Below, in pieces: positions 1 through 9,281 of a stretch of 64,000 bases of DNA. This stretch comes from Peptoniphilus lacrimalis DSM 7455 (lineage in GTDB: Bacteria; Bacillota; Clostridia; Tissierellales; Peptoniphilaceae). Both the position numbers and the translations under genes were made by a program. The first letter of the stretch is position 1; each line of letters begins with the position of its first letter. The stretch lies in assembly GCF_000378725.1 (NCBI RefSeq), contig NZ_KB900374.1, positions 26,277 to 90,276 of the forward strand, in the 5' to 3' direction. Below the pieces are notes generated by a model, which did no database searches, was not told the DNA's origin, and worked only from the letters and a program-made list of their open reading frames with translations.

Positions 1-723
1 GTCATCACCAAGTTCTTTGTGGATTATTTTTAATTGTTCCTTTAAATAATATTCTCTTTGAATCTTATTCATCTTTGTTTTTACTTGATTATCAATGTTT
101 TTTTCTATAGATAATACTTCTATTTCCCTTTTCATAATTGCATGGAAATTAACAAGTCTTTCGTAAACATCAACTGATTCAAGAATTTTTTGACTATCTT
201 TTAATTTTAAATTCAAATAGGAACAAGCAGTATCAACAAGCCTTCCCGGTGTTGAAGAATCAACCGCTGACTGTAAAAGACCAGGTATTAATCTGTCATC
301 AAGCTCTCCATAAGAATATATATCAGATTCCACTAATCTCAAGGCTGCTTCTATGTCTTTATTTCCTTCCGAAACTTCCTCTTCCTCAAAAACTTCAATT
401 TCTGCTTGTAAATATCCGTCTTCTTCATTAAGAGAAATCATCCTTGCTCTTTCAATTCCTTCTACTAAAACTCTAACAATACCTCCTGGCACTTTCAGTA
501 TCTGCTTTACCTCAGCTATAGTTCCATATTTATAAATATCGTCAATTTTTGGTTCTTTAACCATCGAGTCTTTTTGACTTGCCAGAAAAATTTTTGAATC
601 ATGAAGTTCTGCATTTTCAACCGCATTTATAGATATTTCTCTCCCACAATCAAAATGAGTAACACTTTTAGGAAATATGACTAAATCCCTCATGGGAATC
701 ATAGGTATTTTTAATGTTTCCAT
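1..723 (-). CDS. lon: ATP-dependent protease Lon, N-terminal part (cut by window edge)
   Basis: This is the first 241 codons of Lon, the cytoplasmic AAA+ serine protease that degrades misfolded and regulatory proteins. The reading frame starts at ATG 723 (METLKIPMIPMRDLVIFP) after an AAAGGA ribosome binding site and is open to the window edge. Typical Lon N-domain features are the early P-x-x-x-x-V/I-F-P segment, the KVPGGIVRVLVEG segment and the coiled-coil lead-in REYYLKEQLKIIHKELGDD that precedes the ATPase module. The AAA+ and Ser-Lys protease domains lie outside the window. It is last in a tig-clpP-clpX-lon cluster and separated from clpX by a hairpin terminator, so it may be partly uncoupled from clpX. 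Confidence 0.95.
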   Translation of the reverse strand, partial: METLKIPMIPMRDLVIFPKSVTHFDCGREISINAVENAELHDSKIFLASQKDSMVKEPKIDDIYKYGTIAEVKQILKVPGGIVRVLVEGIERARMISLNEEDGYLQAEIEVFEEEEVSEGNKDIEAALRLVESDIYSYGELDDRLIPGLLQSAVDSSTPGRLVDTACSYLNLKLKDSQKILESVDVYERLVNFHAIMKREIEVLSIEKNIDNQVKTKMNKIQREYYLKEQLKIIHKELGDD

Positions 724-737
724 ATAGTTTCCTTTCT

Positions 738-765
738 ATTAAAAAAACCTTGCATTGCAAGGTTT
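738..765 (-). terminator. Intrinsic terminator or attenuator between clpX and lon
   Basis: A perfect 9-bp stem (AAACCTTGC/GCAAGGTTT) with a 3-nt loop at 745-765 is followed on the minus strand by a T run. It sits directly before the lon ribosome binding site, so it can end clpX transcripts or limit read-through into lon. Confidence 0.75.
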
Positions 766-787
766 ATCATTTTATATTAAAAAGTTG

Positions 788-2017
788 CTACTGAGCTTTC
801 TTTTTAATTAACTTTGGCGCTTCTTTTCCTTCAACTGAAGCCTTAGTAACTTCTACTCCCACTACATCTTCTCTTGATGGAACTTCATACATAATGTTCA
901 TTATTGTATTTTCAATAACACCTCTTAAACCTCTGGCTCCAGCCTTTTTTTCTATAGCTTTTTTTGCTATATCTCTTAAAGCGTCATCATCAAAAATTAA
1001 ATCAACATTGTCTAATTTCATAAGTTCCTTATATTGTTTAACTAAAGCATTTTTTGGTTTAGTTAAAATTTCCACTAGAGCATCTTCATCAAGTTCTTCC
1101 AAAGTAATAGTTACTGGTAATCTACCTATAAGTTCAGGTATTAAGCCGAATTTCAAAAGATCTTCAGTTTCCACTTTTTTAAGAATAGCTTTTCTTTCAA
1201 TATTCTTATCATAAATTGCAGCTTCAAAACCCATAGATGATTTCATAGTTCTTTGCTCAATAATCTTTTCTAAACCGTCAAAAGCTCCTCCAACAATAAA
1301 TAAGATATTTGTAGTATCTACTTGAATAAACTCTTGATTAGGATGTTTTCTGCCTCCTTGTGGAGGAACATTAGCAACAGTACCCTCAATAATTTTTAAA
1401 AGAGCCTGCTGAACACCTTCTCCTGAAACATCTCTTGTTATTGATACATTTTCAGATTTTCTTGCAATCTTATCAATTTCATCTATATATATTATTCCCT
1501 TTTCAGCTCTTTCTATATCATAATCAGCATTTTGTATTAATTTTAATATAATATTTTCAACATCTTCACCTACATAACCAGCTTCTGTCAATGTTGTGGC
1601 ATCACATATAGCAAAAGGCACATGAAGAAGTTTAGCTAATGTTTGAGCTAAAAGTGTTTTACCACTTCCAGTAGGTCCAATCATTAAAATATTAGATTTT
1701 TGAAGCTCAATATCTGAATTTTCGATTTTCTTATTAGAATTTATTCTTTTATAGTGATTATATACAGCTACTGCTAAAGCTTTTTTTGCTGATTCCTGTT
1801 TTACTACATATGAATCTAGTATATGTTTTATCTGTGCAGGTTTTGGTAAATCAAAGTCTTCAGTATCATCACTATTCAATTCATTTGCTAAAATATTGTT
1901 GCACAAGTCCACACATTCGTTACATATTGAAACATTTGGACCGGCAATAAGTCTTTTAACCTGATTTTGTGTTTTTCCACAAAAAGAACATCTTAAGACT
2001 TTTTCTGTTGTCTCCAT
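788..2017 (-). CDS. clpX: ClpX, ATP-dependent unfoldase subunit of ClpXP
   Basis: The 409-aa protein is the usual length for ClpX, the hexameric AAA+ unfoldase that recognises substrates and threads them into ClpP. An N-terminal C4 zinc-binding domain is visible (RCSFCGK ... CNECVDLC, residues about 10-40). Then come Walker [13 protein letters not shown], Walker [12 protein letters not shown], the pore-loop GYVGE segment and the C-terminal small AAA domain with the AGARGLR sensor-2 arginine. The ATG at 2017 has a GAGGT ribosome binding site. It lies 7 bp after clpP and is co-transcribed with it; family and context agree. Confidence 0.98.
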   Translation of the reverse strand: METTEKVLRCSFCGKTQNQVKRLIAGPNVSICNECVDLCNNILANELNSDDTEDFDLPKPAQIKHILDSYVVKQESAKKALAVAVYNHYKRINSNKKIENSDIELQKSNILMIGPTGSGKTLLAQTLAKLLHVPFAICDATTLTEAGYVGEDVENIILKLIQNADYDIERAEKGIIYIDEIDKIARKSENVSITRDVSGEGVQQALLKIIEGTVANVPPQGGRKHPNQEFIQVDTTNILFIVGGAFDGLEKIIEQRTMKSSMGFEAAIYDKNIERKAILKKVETEDLLKFGLIPELIGRLPVTITLEELDEDALVEILTKPKNALVKQYKELMKLDNVDLIFDDDALRDIAKKAIEKKAGARGLRGVIENTIMNIMYEVPSREDVVGVEVTKASVEGKEAPKLIKKKAQ

Positions 2018-2024
2018 TAATACC

Positions 2025-2609
2025 TCATTCTCTGTTTTCTATTACCTTATCAATCAATCCGTATTCTTTCGCTTCATTAGCATCAAGCCAAAAATCCCTG
2101 TCAGCATCTCTTTCAATCTTTTCTAATTTTTGACCAGTATTTTTTGCTAATATTTGGTTTAAAGATTTTCTTGTCTTTAAGATCTTTTCAGCTGTAATCT
2201 GAATATCTGTAGCCATACCTTGAGTGCCGCCACTTGGTTGGTGAATCATAATATCTGAGTTGGGTAGGGCAAATCTTTTACCCTTTGCTCCTGATGATAG
2301 AAGTATAGCGCCCATTGATGCTGCCATCCCTATGCATATAGTTGAAACATCAGGTTTAATATATTGCATAGTATCATAAATTGCAAGACCAGCACTTACA
2401 CTTCCTCCAGGTGAATTAATATAAAGTTGAATATCCTTATTGGGGTCTTCAGACTCTAAAAATAAAAGTTGGGCTACTATTAAATCAGCCATTGTATCAT
2501 TAACTTCACCTGATGCAAATATTATTCTATCTTTCAAAAGTCTTGAATAAATATCATAAGACCTTTCACCACGATTTGTTTGTTCAACTACCATAGGCAC
2601 AAGTGCCAT
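2025..2609 (-). CDS. clpP: ClpP serine protease subunit
   Basis: ClpP is the tetradecameric protease chamber that works with ClpX and other Clp ATPases. The 194-aa length is canonical. The catalytic triad is visible: Ser98 in GMAASMGA, His123 in MIHQPSGG and Asp172 in DRDFW. The N-terminus keeps the short propeptide-like [11 protein letters not shown] segment with the [11 protein letters not shown] axial-loop region. It lies between tig and clpX, the common Firmicute order. Confidence 0.98.
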   Translation of the reverse strand: MALVPMVVEQTNRGERSYDIYSRLLKDRIIFASGEVNDTMADLIVAQLLFLESEDPNKDIQLYINSPGGSVSAGLAIYDTMQYIKPDVSTICIGMAASMGAILLSSGAKGKRFALPNSDIMIHQPSGGTQGMATDIQITAEKILKTRKSLNQILAKNTGQKLEKIERDADRDFWLDANEAKEYGLIDKVIENRE

Positions 2610-2644
2610 AAAATCACCTTTCTTTTTAATTAATTCTTAAAATT

Positions 2645-4027
2645 TTATTTATTTTCTTCTTCTGTAAGTTTTTCTATTTCTTCTTTTGCAAGTTTAGCCT
2701 TTTGTGCTTCTTCTTCGCTTAATTTTTTAGGTTCAACTAATTTAGCACTTTCAAGAATAATATCAACAGCTTTTCTCTTAGCTAAATCATCTCTTATTTG
2801 TTCTTTATTTTCGTTAAGCATATAAGATCTCATTTTTTCCATATGTTCCTTGTCGTCTTTGAAATAATCTTCAACTACTTCATTAACTTCTTTTTCCACA
2901 TCTTCATCAGAAATCTTGATATTTTCAGCCTTAACAAGAGCATCTAAAGCTAAATCATTTTTAACAGTATTTTTTGCTCCTTCTTTTAAAGATTCTCTCA
3001 TAGCTTCAATTGAAGAACCTGTCATCTTTATATAATCATTTAAAGAAATTCCTTGACCCATTAAGCTTCTTTCATAATTTTGAAGTATTTCGTCAATTTG
3101 TCTATTTACCATTACTTCTGGAACTTCAACTTCTGCAATTTCTCCCAATTTTTCAACGATTCTTCTTTGCTTTTCCATTTTTGCATTGACATCATACTCT
3201 TCTTGCTTATTTTTTCTTATATCTTCTTTATATTCTTCAAGAGTATCAAATTCTGAAATATCTTTAACAAATTCATCATCTAGTTTAGGAAGTTCTTTAT
3301 AAGAAATACCATTTAATTTAATTTCAAACTTAGCTTCTTTACCCTTAAGATTTTCGTCACGATAGTCTTCGGGGAATTTAACATTAATATCAAATTCTTC
3401 TCCAACTTTATGTCCGATAATTTGGTCTTCAAATCCTTCAATAAAGGCTCCGCTACCAAGTTCAAGATCATGACCCTTATCTTCTCCGCCTTTGAAATAT
3501 TCACCATCACAAGAACCTTTGTAGTCAATATTTACGCTATCTCCTTTTTGGGCAGCCCTATCATCAACATTAATGATTCTTGCATTTTTTTCTCTCTCAT
3601 TTTCAACTTCTTGCATTACTACTTCGTCAGTAACTTCCATTGTAGGATCTTCGATTTCAAGTCCCTTATATTCACCTAATTTTGCTTCAGGTTTAACATC
3701 AACTTTTACATTGACAATTAAATCTTCTCCATCTTTTCTTTCTTCAGGAATATCAATATTTGGTTGGTCAATTACATCAAGCTTTAATTCTTTAACAGCT
3801 TTTGCATATACTTCTGGAAGGATTTCATTTATTGCATCTTCAAGGAATACATCCTTGCCATACATATTTTCAATTAATTTTCTTGGTACATGTCCCTTAC
3901 GAAATCCTGGTACTTGTAAACTCTTTTTATTCTTCTTATAAACTTCAGTTTCTGCATCCTTTATATCTTTATCTTTTAACACTAAGTCAAAGCTCACTGT
4001 ATTTTTTTCTTTACTTTTAATCTCCAT
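2645..4027 (-). CDS. tig: Trigger factor, ribosome-associated chaperone and peptidyl-prolyl isomerase
   Basis: Trigger factor binds the ribosome exit tunnel and folds nascent chains. The 460-aa length is slightly long for the family, with a Lys/Glu-rich C-terminal tail. The ribosome-binding signature region VPGFRKGHVPRKLIE is at about residues 39-53, followed by the FKBP-type PPIase domain (about 160-245; SVNIDYKGSCDGEYF, GSGAFIEGFEDQIIG) and a long helical C-terminal chaperone domain. The start has a strong AGGAGG site. It heads the tig-clpP-clpX-lon cluster, a common proteostasis operon in clostridia. Confidence 0.97.
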   Translation of the reverse strand: MEIKSKEKNTVSFDLVLKDKDIKDAETEVYKKNKKSLQVPGFRKGHVPRKLIENMYGKDVFLEDAINEILPEVYAKAVKELKLDVIDQPNIDIPEERKDGEDLIVNVKVDVKPEAKLGEYKGLEIEDPTMEVTDEVVMQEVENEREKNARIINVDDRAAQKGDSVNIDYKGSCDGEYFKGGEDKGHDLELGSGAFIEGFEDQIIGHKVGEEFDINVKFPEDYRDENLKGKEAKFEIKLNGISYKELPKLDDEFVKDISEFDTLEEYKEDIRKNKQEEYDVNAKMEKQRRIVEKLGEIAEVEVPEVMVNRQIDEILQNYERSLMGQGISLNDYIKMTGSSIEAMRESLKEGAKNTVKNDLALDALVKAENIKISDEDVEKEVNEVVEDYFKDDKEHMEKMRSYMLNENKEQIRDDLAKRKAVDIILESAKLVEPKKLSEEEAQKAKLAKEEIEKLTEEENK

Positions 4028-4057
4028 TTATTTCCTCCTAAACTATCAATAAAAATT

Positions 4058-4063
4058 ATTATA
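4058..4063 (-). promoter_or_regulatory. -10 element of the tig promoter
   Basis: TATAAT on the minus strand lies about 30 bp before the tig start. No good -35 hexamer is visible at 17 bp, so only the -10 is called. Confidence 0.45.
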
Positions 4064-4086
4064 TCATTTTTTCTCAAAAAAATATA

Positions 4087-4308
4087 TTAAAACCCTTTAA
4101 CTTTCAATATACTGATAAGATTTTCAAATTCTTCATCATTCAATGTGACACCCTTAGACATTTTTAAATGATCTTGGTCCCAACTTCTAATATCATACTT
4201 TGCAGGTCTACCACCAAAAGACACTTTATTTATTTCTTTAGTCCAACCTTTAGCATCTTCAGATAAAACACCTAAATGTTCAACTATTTCAAATTTAAAG
4301 TCTGCCAT
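4087..4308 (-). CDS. YdbC/PC4-like single-strand DNA-binding protein
   Basis: This small protein (73 aa from the second of two adjacent ATG codons, which is better spaced from AGAGGT) matches the YdbC family, which has the PC4 coactivator-like fold and binds single-stranded DNA. The pattern FKFEIVEHLGVLSE ... GWTKEINKVSFGGRPAKYDIR ... WDQDHLKMSKGVTLNDEEF is typical. It overlaps the 3' end of proS by 14 bp, so it is translated from the same message. Its role here, perhaps in DNA repair or transcription, is not evident from context. Confidence 0.85.
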   Translation of the reverse strand: MADFKFEIVEHLGVLSEDAKGWTKEINKVSFGGRPAKYDIRSWDQDHLKMSKGVTLNDEEFENLISILKVKGF

Positions 4309-6007
4309 CATATACCTCTTTTATCGCACTTTCTATAGCACTTTGAGATGAAATTTCGCTGTTTTTCATTTCCTTTCTTAAAGAATATTCAACAACATCA
4401 TCACTAGCTTTTTTGCCAACAGTTATTCTTACAGGAATACCTATAAGATCTCTGTCCTTGAATTTAACACCAGCTCTTAAATCTCTATCATCTATCAATA
4501 CTTCAATACCCTTTTCTTGAAGACTCTTATAAATTTTTTCTCCAAGTTCTTTTTGTTCTTCATTATTAGGGTTAATAACAGTAACTATACATTCATATGG
4601 TGCCGTAGCTACAGGCCAAATTATTCCATTTTCATCATAATTTTGTTCCACAATAGCTGCTACAGTTCTTGTTATACCAATTCCATAAGAACCCATATAA
4701 AAATATTGTGCCTTTCCATTTCTATCTAAATAAGTTGCATTCAAAGATTTAGAATACTTAGTACCTAATTGGAAGATATTTCCAACTTCAATACCTCTTG
4801 CAAATTTATACTCATCACAAGTCCCTGGAATTAAATCCCCTTGTTCGACTAATAAAAGATCTCCTGCAACTTCTCCATTAAAATCTCTTCCATAATTTGC
4901 GTTAATATAATGATAATTTTCTTCATTAGAACCAATAACTAAATTGTCTATATCTTTTAATGAAGCATCAACCAAAACTTTGACATCTTCTTTCAATTCA
5001 ATAGGACCTGTAAAACTAGGGCAAGAACCAATATTTAAAATTTCTTTATCATTCATCATCCTAACCTTATGTTCAGCAACCTTTAAAATAGAAACTAACT
5101 TTATAAGATTTAACTGCCTATCTCCAGGAATCAAGACAATATAAGGCTTATCTTCAATCATTAGATCAACAGCTTTTGCGCATCTTCCCTTTTCAATATT
5201 TAAAAATTTTGATACATCATCAATACTAGAACAATTAGGTGTATAAACTTTTTCTAATTCTTTTTTATCTTCTTTTTGGGGAGCTTTATACTCAACAGGA
5301 GCTTTCTCATCAGTTGCACCATATTTTCCATTTTCAGAAAATACAATAACTCCTTCTCCAGATTCTGCAAGAGCTATAAATTCATGAGAACCTGAACCAC
5401 CCATAGCTCCGTTGTCACCCTCAACAATCTTATAATTAAGCGATAGCCTATCAAAAACTTTTTCATAGGCTCTATACATATTCATATAAGATTTTTCCAA
5501 GCCCTCTAAATCTTCATCAAAAGTATAGGCATCCTTCATTGAAAATTCCCTAGCACGATTAATACCGAATCTAGGCCTTTTTTCATCCCTATATTTAGTT
5601 TGAATTTGATATAAATTTAAAGGTAAATCCTTATAAGAATTGACTTCATCTTTAATAAGAGTAGTAAAATATTCCTCAGCAGTTGGACCTAAGCAAAAAT
5701 CTCTGTCATGTCTGTCTTTTAGTTTAAACATTTCTGGACCATATTTTTCCCATCTTCCAGAATCTTCCCAAATTTCACGAGGCTGAATAGCACTCATCAA
5801 TATTTCTTGGGAACCGCACCTATCCATCTCTTCTCTTACAATATTTTCTATCTTTCTAACAACTCTATAACCTAGAGTTAAATAAGTATAAATCCCGCTT
5901 GCACTTTTCCTTATAAATCCTCCACGCAACAAAAATTTATGAGAAACTATTTCCGCATCTTGCGGATCTTCTCTTAATGTCGGCATGTATAGTTTTGATA
6001 ATCTCAT
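4295..6007 (-). CDS. proS: Prolyl-tRNA synthetase, bacterial type with editing domain
   Basis: ProS charges tRNA-Pro. From the ATG at 6007, preceded by GGGAGG, it is 570 aa, the length of bacterial-type enzymes with the INS editing insertion. Upstream in-frame codons (ATG at 6085) would add a hydrophobic stretch not seen in the family. Class II motifs are visible: RDEKRPRFGINRAREFSMKD region (motif 2), MGSYGIGITRTVAAI (motif 3), and the anticodon-binding C-terminal domain (ECIVTVINPN ... VLIDDRDLRAGVKFKDRDLIG). The insertion between motifs 2 and 3 (about residues 200-370) is the editing domain. Confidence 0.97.
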   Translation of the reverse strand: MRLSKLYMPTLREDPQDAEIVSHKFLLRGGFIRKSASGIYTYLTLGYRVVRKIENIVREEMDRCGSQEILMSAIQPREIWEDSGRWEKYGPEMFKLKDRHDRDFCLGPTAEEYFTTLIKDEVNSYKDLPLNLYQIQTKYRDEKRPRFGINRAREFSMKDAYTFDEDLEGLEKSYMNMYRAYEKVFDRLSLNYKIVEGDNGAMGGSGSHEFIALAESGEGVIVFSENGKYGATDEKAPVEYKAPQKEDKKELEKVYTPNCSSIDDVSKFLNIEKGRCAKAVDLMIEDKPYIVLIPGDRQLNLIKLVSILKVAEHKVRMMNDKEILNIGSCPSFTGPIELKEDVKVLVDASLKDIDNLVIGSNEENYHYINANYGRDFNGEVAGDLLLVEQGDLIPGTCDEYKFARGIEVGNIFQLGTKYSKSLNATYLDRNGKAQYFYMGSYGIGITRTVAAIVEQNYDENGIIWPVATAPYECIVTVINPNNEEQKELGEKIYKSLQEKGIEVLIDDRDLRAGVKFKDRDLIGIPVRITVGKKASDDVVEYSLRKEMKNSEISSQSAIESAIKEVYDGRL

Positions 6008-6072
6008 ATAACCTCCCCATATGTAAAGTATTATAATATTATATAAAATTTTTTCAAATAAAACGAGCATAA

Positions 6073-6094
6073 TAAAAAAGTTCAATTTGAACTT
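6073..6094 (-). terminator. Hairpin with T run in the proS leader
   Basis: The palindrome AAGTTCAATTTGAACTT at 6078-6094 is followed on the minus strand by six T residues. It has the shape of a terminator and lies about 70 bp upstream of the proS start, just after a TATAAT at 6106-6111. No T-box sequence is present, so its function is unclear. Confidence 0.4.
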
Positions 6095-6221
6095 CGGCTT
6101 TCTCTATTATACTATAAATTTTAAAATTTTAAACATTATGGAGAAAATCTACAAAAATTTTTTGCAATTTTTCACAAAATTTTTTAATAAATAAGCGTAA
6201 TTCTTCACATTTGCTAAATGT

Positions 6222-6236
6222 CTAGTTAAACACTAG
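6222..6236. promoter_or_regulatory. Inverted repeat upstream of the opp promoter
   Basis: CTAGT-5-ACTAG lies 12 bp upstream of the opp -35 hexamer, next to a second small inverted repeat CATTT-3-AAATG at 6208-6220. It could be an operator; no regulator is known from the sequence. Confidence 0.3.
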
Positions 6237-6248
6237 GTTTTAATTGTC

Positions 6249-6277
6249 TTGTAATTAACTAATAGCCGATATATAAT
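6249..6277 (+). promoter_or_regulatory. Promoter of the oppBCDFA operon
   Basis: TTGTAA (6249-6254), a 17-bp spacer and TATAAT (6272-6277) give a good vegetative promoter 37 bp before the oppB start. Confidence 0.75.
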
Positions 6278-6313
6278 TAATAGAATAAAGTAATATATTG
6301 AAAGGAGAGGATC

Positions 6314-7246
6314 ATGGGAAAGTATATAATAACTAGAATTTTGCAATCTTTTTTGGTACTTATCTTAGTAGCAACAATTACATTTTTACTTATGAACATG
6401 GTACCAGGAAGCCCATTTCTTAGTGAAAAACCCCCATCCCCTGAAGTCATGGAACAACTTAACAAAAAATATGGTTTGGATAAACCTTTAAGTGTTCAGC
6501 TTAAAAAGTATTTAATAAATACTTTAAAATTAGACTTCGGAGTATCTTTAAAAATGCAAAAAAATAGACCTGTAATTGAAATTCTTAAGGAAATGTTTCC
6601 AACCAGTGCCAAAATTGGTCTAATAGCACTTAGCTGGTCAATCCTTGTCGGCTTACCTTTAGGGTGTTTAGCTGCTTATCACAGAGGTGATGGCGTTGAC
6701 TCGTTTTTAAGAGTTTTGACTACAATTGGTATATCGGTACCAGGATTCGTTGTGGCAACACTTCTTCTTATATTTTTTGGTGTAAAACTAAAAGTTTTAC
6801 CCACCATGGGTCTTGGTAAAGTTTCGGCTTATGTCTTGCCTTGCTTTTCATTAGGATTTAATCCAATGTGTTATATAGCAAGACTTTCAAGATCTTCAAT
6901 GCTTGATGTAATAAACCAAGACTATATAAGAACTGCTAGAGCAAAGGGTGTTCCTGCAAGTAAAATTTTATTTAAACACGCTTTAAGAAATGCTTTTATT
7001 CCTGTATTAACATATTTAGGACCCTTGACAGCCTCAATTTTATGTGGTTCTTTTGTTGTCGAAAGTGTATTTTCTTTACCAGGTATGGGAAGATATTTCA
7101 TAAATTCAATTTTAAATAGAGATTATCCCATTATTATGGCTACAACAATATTTTTTGCAGCTCTCGTTATTTTTATGAATTTGGTTGTAGACATTCTGTA
7201 TAAATTTGTAGACCCAAGAATAGATATTACAAAAGGGGGTAACTAA
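6314..7246 (+). CDS. oppB: Oligopeptide ABC transporter permease OppB
   Basis: First membrane subunit of an Opp/Dpp-type peptide importer. The 310-aa protein begins with the family's TM helix (MGKYIITRILQSFLVLILVATITFLL region), the MVPGSPF segment, and has the cytoplasmic EAA loop (DYIRTARAKGVPASKILFKHALRNA) that couples to the ATPases, followed by the last helices ending in VDPRID. A GGAGAGG ribosome binding site precedes ATG. Its TAA overlaps the oppC ATG by one base, so the two are translationally coupled. Confidence 0.95.
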   Translation: MGKYIITRILQSFLVLILVATITFLLMNMVPGSPFLSEKPPSPEVMEQLNKKYGLDKPLSVQLKKYLINTLKLDFGVSLKMQKNRPVIEILKEMFPTSAKIGLIALSWSILVGLPLGCLAAYHRGDGVDSFLRVLTTIGISVPGFVVATLLLIFFGVKLKVLPTMGLGKVSAYVLPCFSLGFNPMCYIARLSRSSMLDVINQDYIRTARAKGVPASKILFKHALRNAFIPVLTYLGPLTASILCGSFVVESVFSLPGMGRYFINSILNRDYPIIMATTIFFAALVIFMNLVVDILYKFVDPRIDITKGGN

Positions 7247-8280
7247 TGGAAAATTTTACTAAATTTTTTTCACTTCAAACAACCCCTGAAGATTTAGGGT
7301 TTGAAATTTTGGACAACGATTTTCTAAAAGCAGATTCTCAGGATAAGAAATCTTTTATTACTAAAAGACCTTCTGTTTCCTATTGGGCAGATGCTTGGAG
7401 AAGATTAAAAGAGAATAAAGTTGCAATGGTTGCCCTTGGTTTTTTAATAATTGTAATAATTTTTGCTTTTATTGGACCTTACTTCGTAAAGGGTGATTAT
7501 ACAACTCAATTCCGTGGAGATGAAAATTTATATCCATCTTTAAAATACCCTTTTGGTACAGACAAGTTAGGTAGAAACATTTTGACAAGAACTATGTATG
7601 GAACTCGTGTTTCCTTAATAGTTGGTGTGTTTGCTTCCTTAATCGTTCTTATTATTGGATCTTTATACGGAGCTATCTCAGGCTACTTTGGTGGCAAAAT
7701 TGACCTAGTCATGATGAGAATAATAGACCTTGTCTATTCAGTACCTGATGTTTTGGTAGTTATTCTAATATCAATCGGTATAAATGAGCCTCTGAGATCT
7801 TGGGTAAATAATTCTCACTCAGCTTTTGCTCAAAAATTATCAACTCTTGGACCGGCACTGATATCAATATTTATAGCCTTTGGACTTTTATACTGGGTAG
7901 GAATGGCAAGAGTTATCAGAGGACAAGTCTTAATGTTAAAACAACAAGAATTTGTTATGGCTGTTAATGCCTTAGGTGGTAGCAAATGGAGAATAATTAG
8001 ACGTCATTTATATCCAAACTGTATAGGACAAATAATAGTAATGACAGCAATGCAAATACCATCCGCTATATTCTTGGAATCTTTCCTATCTTTCTTAGGT
8101 ATAGGAGTTCAAGCTCCCATGACTTCCCTTGGAGCTATGGCTGCGGATGCCCTTGGTGGAATTTATTCCTTTGCATACAGACTTATAATTCCTTCAATTA
8201 TATTGTCACTTATGATACTTTCACTAAATCTTTTCAGTGATGGCTTAAGAGATGCACTAGACCCAAGACTTAAAAAGTAG
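7246..8280 (+). CDS. oppC: Oligopeptide ABC transporter permease OppC
   Basis: Second permease of the importer, 344 aa. An approximately 65-residue cytoplasmic N-terminus, longer than in DppC, precedes the first helix. The OppC signature YPFGTDKLGRNILTRTMYGTRVSL is split by the first periplasmic loop, and the EAA-type loop is QEFVMAVNALGGSKWRIIRRHLYPN. It ends in DGLRDALDPRLKK, the typical OppC/DppC C-terminus. It follows oppB with a 1-bp overlap and precedes oppD by 8 bp. Confidence 0.95.
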   Translation: MENFTKFFSLQTTPEDLGFEILDNDFLKADSQDKKSFITKRPSVSYWADAWRRLKENKVAMVALGFLIIVIIFAFIGPYFVKGDYTTQFRGDENLYPSLKYPFGTDKLGRNILTRTMYGTRVSLIVGVFASLIVLIIGSLYGAISGYFGGKIDLVMMRIIDLVYSVPDVLVVILISIGINEPLRSWVNNSHSAFAQKLSTLGPALISIFIAFGLLYWVGMARVIRGQVLMLKQQEFVMAVNALGGSKWRIIRRHLYPNCIGQIIVMTAMQIPSAIFLESFLSFLGIGVQAPMTSLGAMAADALGGIYSFAYRLIIPSIILSLMILSLNLFSDGLRDALDPRLKK

Positions 8281-8288
8281 GTGAATTT

Positions 8289-9281
8289 ATGGAAGAAAAA
8301 AACAACTTATTAAGTATAAAAAATTTAAAAGTTTCTTTCTTTACTCCTGCAGGAGAAGTTAAAGCAGTTGATGGCATAAATTATTCCCTAGGATACAATG
8401 AAGTTATGGGTATAGTTGGAGAATCCGGTTCAGGTAAGTCTGTTGAAGCCTATGCCTTAATGGGGCTATTGCAATCTCCTGGAAAAATAAAAGAAGGAAA
8501 TATAGAATTTGAAGGAGAAAATATCCTTAACTATTCTAAAAAACAGATGGAAGATTTTCGTGGTAATAAATGCTCAATGATTTTCCAAAATCCAATGACT
8601 TGTTTAAACCCTGTTTACACCATTGGTAATCAGCTTATGGAAGCTGTCTTGGTACACAAAAAAATTCCTAAAAAAGAGGCTTATGAAAAAGCTTGTCAAA
8701 TGTTAGAATTAGTCGGAATATCAAATCCTAAAAAAAGAATGAAACAATACCCTCATGAACTTTCAGGTGGTATGCGACAAAGAGTTATGATAGGTATGGG
8801 ACTTATATGTGAACCAAAACTACTAATTGCCGATGAACCTACAACTGCTCTTGATGTTACAATCCAAGCTCAAATTCTAGAGCTTATGAAAGAAATTCAA
8901 GAAAAAACAAAGATGAGTATTATATTTATAACTCACAATTTAGGTGTTGTTGCCTCAATATGTGACAAAGTTAGTGTAATGTATGCAGGAAAAATTGTAG
9001 AACAAGGAACTATTGATCAAATCTTTTATGAAAATGCGCATCCCTATACAAAAGGTCTTTTGGCATCCATGCCAAGAATTGATGCCACTGAATATGAAAG
9101 ATTAAAATCAATTGAAGGTACACCAATCGACATGTTGAATCCACCTGAAGGATGCGGTTTTGCAACAAGATGTGGACATTGCATGAATATTTGTTTAAGA
9201 AAAGAACCACCTATGTTTGAAATGTCTAAAGATCATTATTCTAAATGTTGGTTACATTTAAATAGAAAGGGGGCTATATAA
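8289..9281 (+). CDS. oppD: Oligopeptide ABC transporter ATPase OppD
   Basis: Nucleotide-binding subunit, 330 aa. Walker A GESGSGKS, Q-loop MIFQNPMTCLNP, ABC signature LSGGMRQR, Walker B LLIADEPTTALD and the switch histidine in ITHNLGVVA are all present. The C-terminal oligopeptide-transporter extension has the cysteine pattern CGFATRCGHCMNIC, which in this subfamily can bind an Fe-S cluster. It ends one base into oppF. Confidence 0.95.
   Translation: MEEKNNLLSIKNLKVSFFTPAGEVKAVDGINYSLGYNEVMGIVGESGSGKSVEAYALMGLLQSPGKIKEGNIEFEGENILNYSKKQMEDFRGNKCSMIFQNPMTCLNPVYTIGNQLMEAVLVHKKIPKKEAYEKACQMLELVGISNPKKRMKQYPHELSGGMRQRVMIGMGLICEPKLLIADEPTTALDVTIQAQILELMKEIQEKTKMSIIFITHNLGVVASICDKVSVMYAGKIVEQGTIDQIFYENAHPYTKGLLASMPRIDATEYERLKSIEGTPIDMLNPPEGCGFATRCGHCMNICLRKEPPMFEMSKDHYSKCWLHLNRKGAI

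Noticed and set aside
894..1214. Plus-strand frame opposite clpX
   Set aside because: It is the antisense shadow of a strongly conserved gene and has no ribosome binding site.
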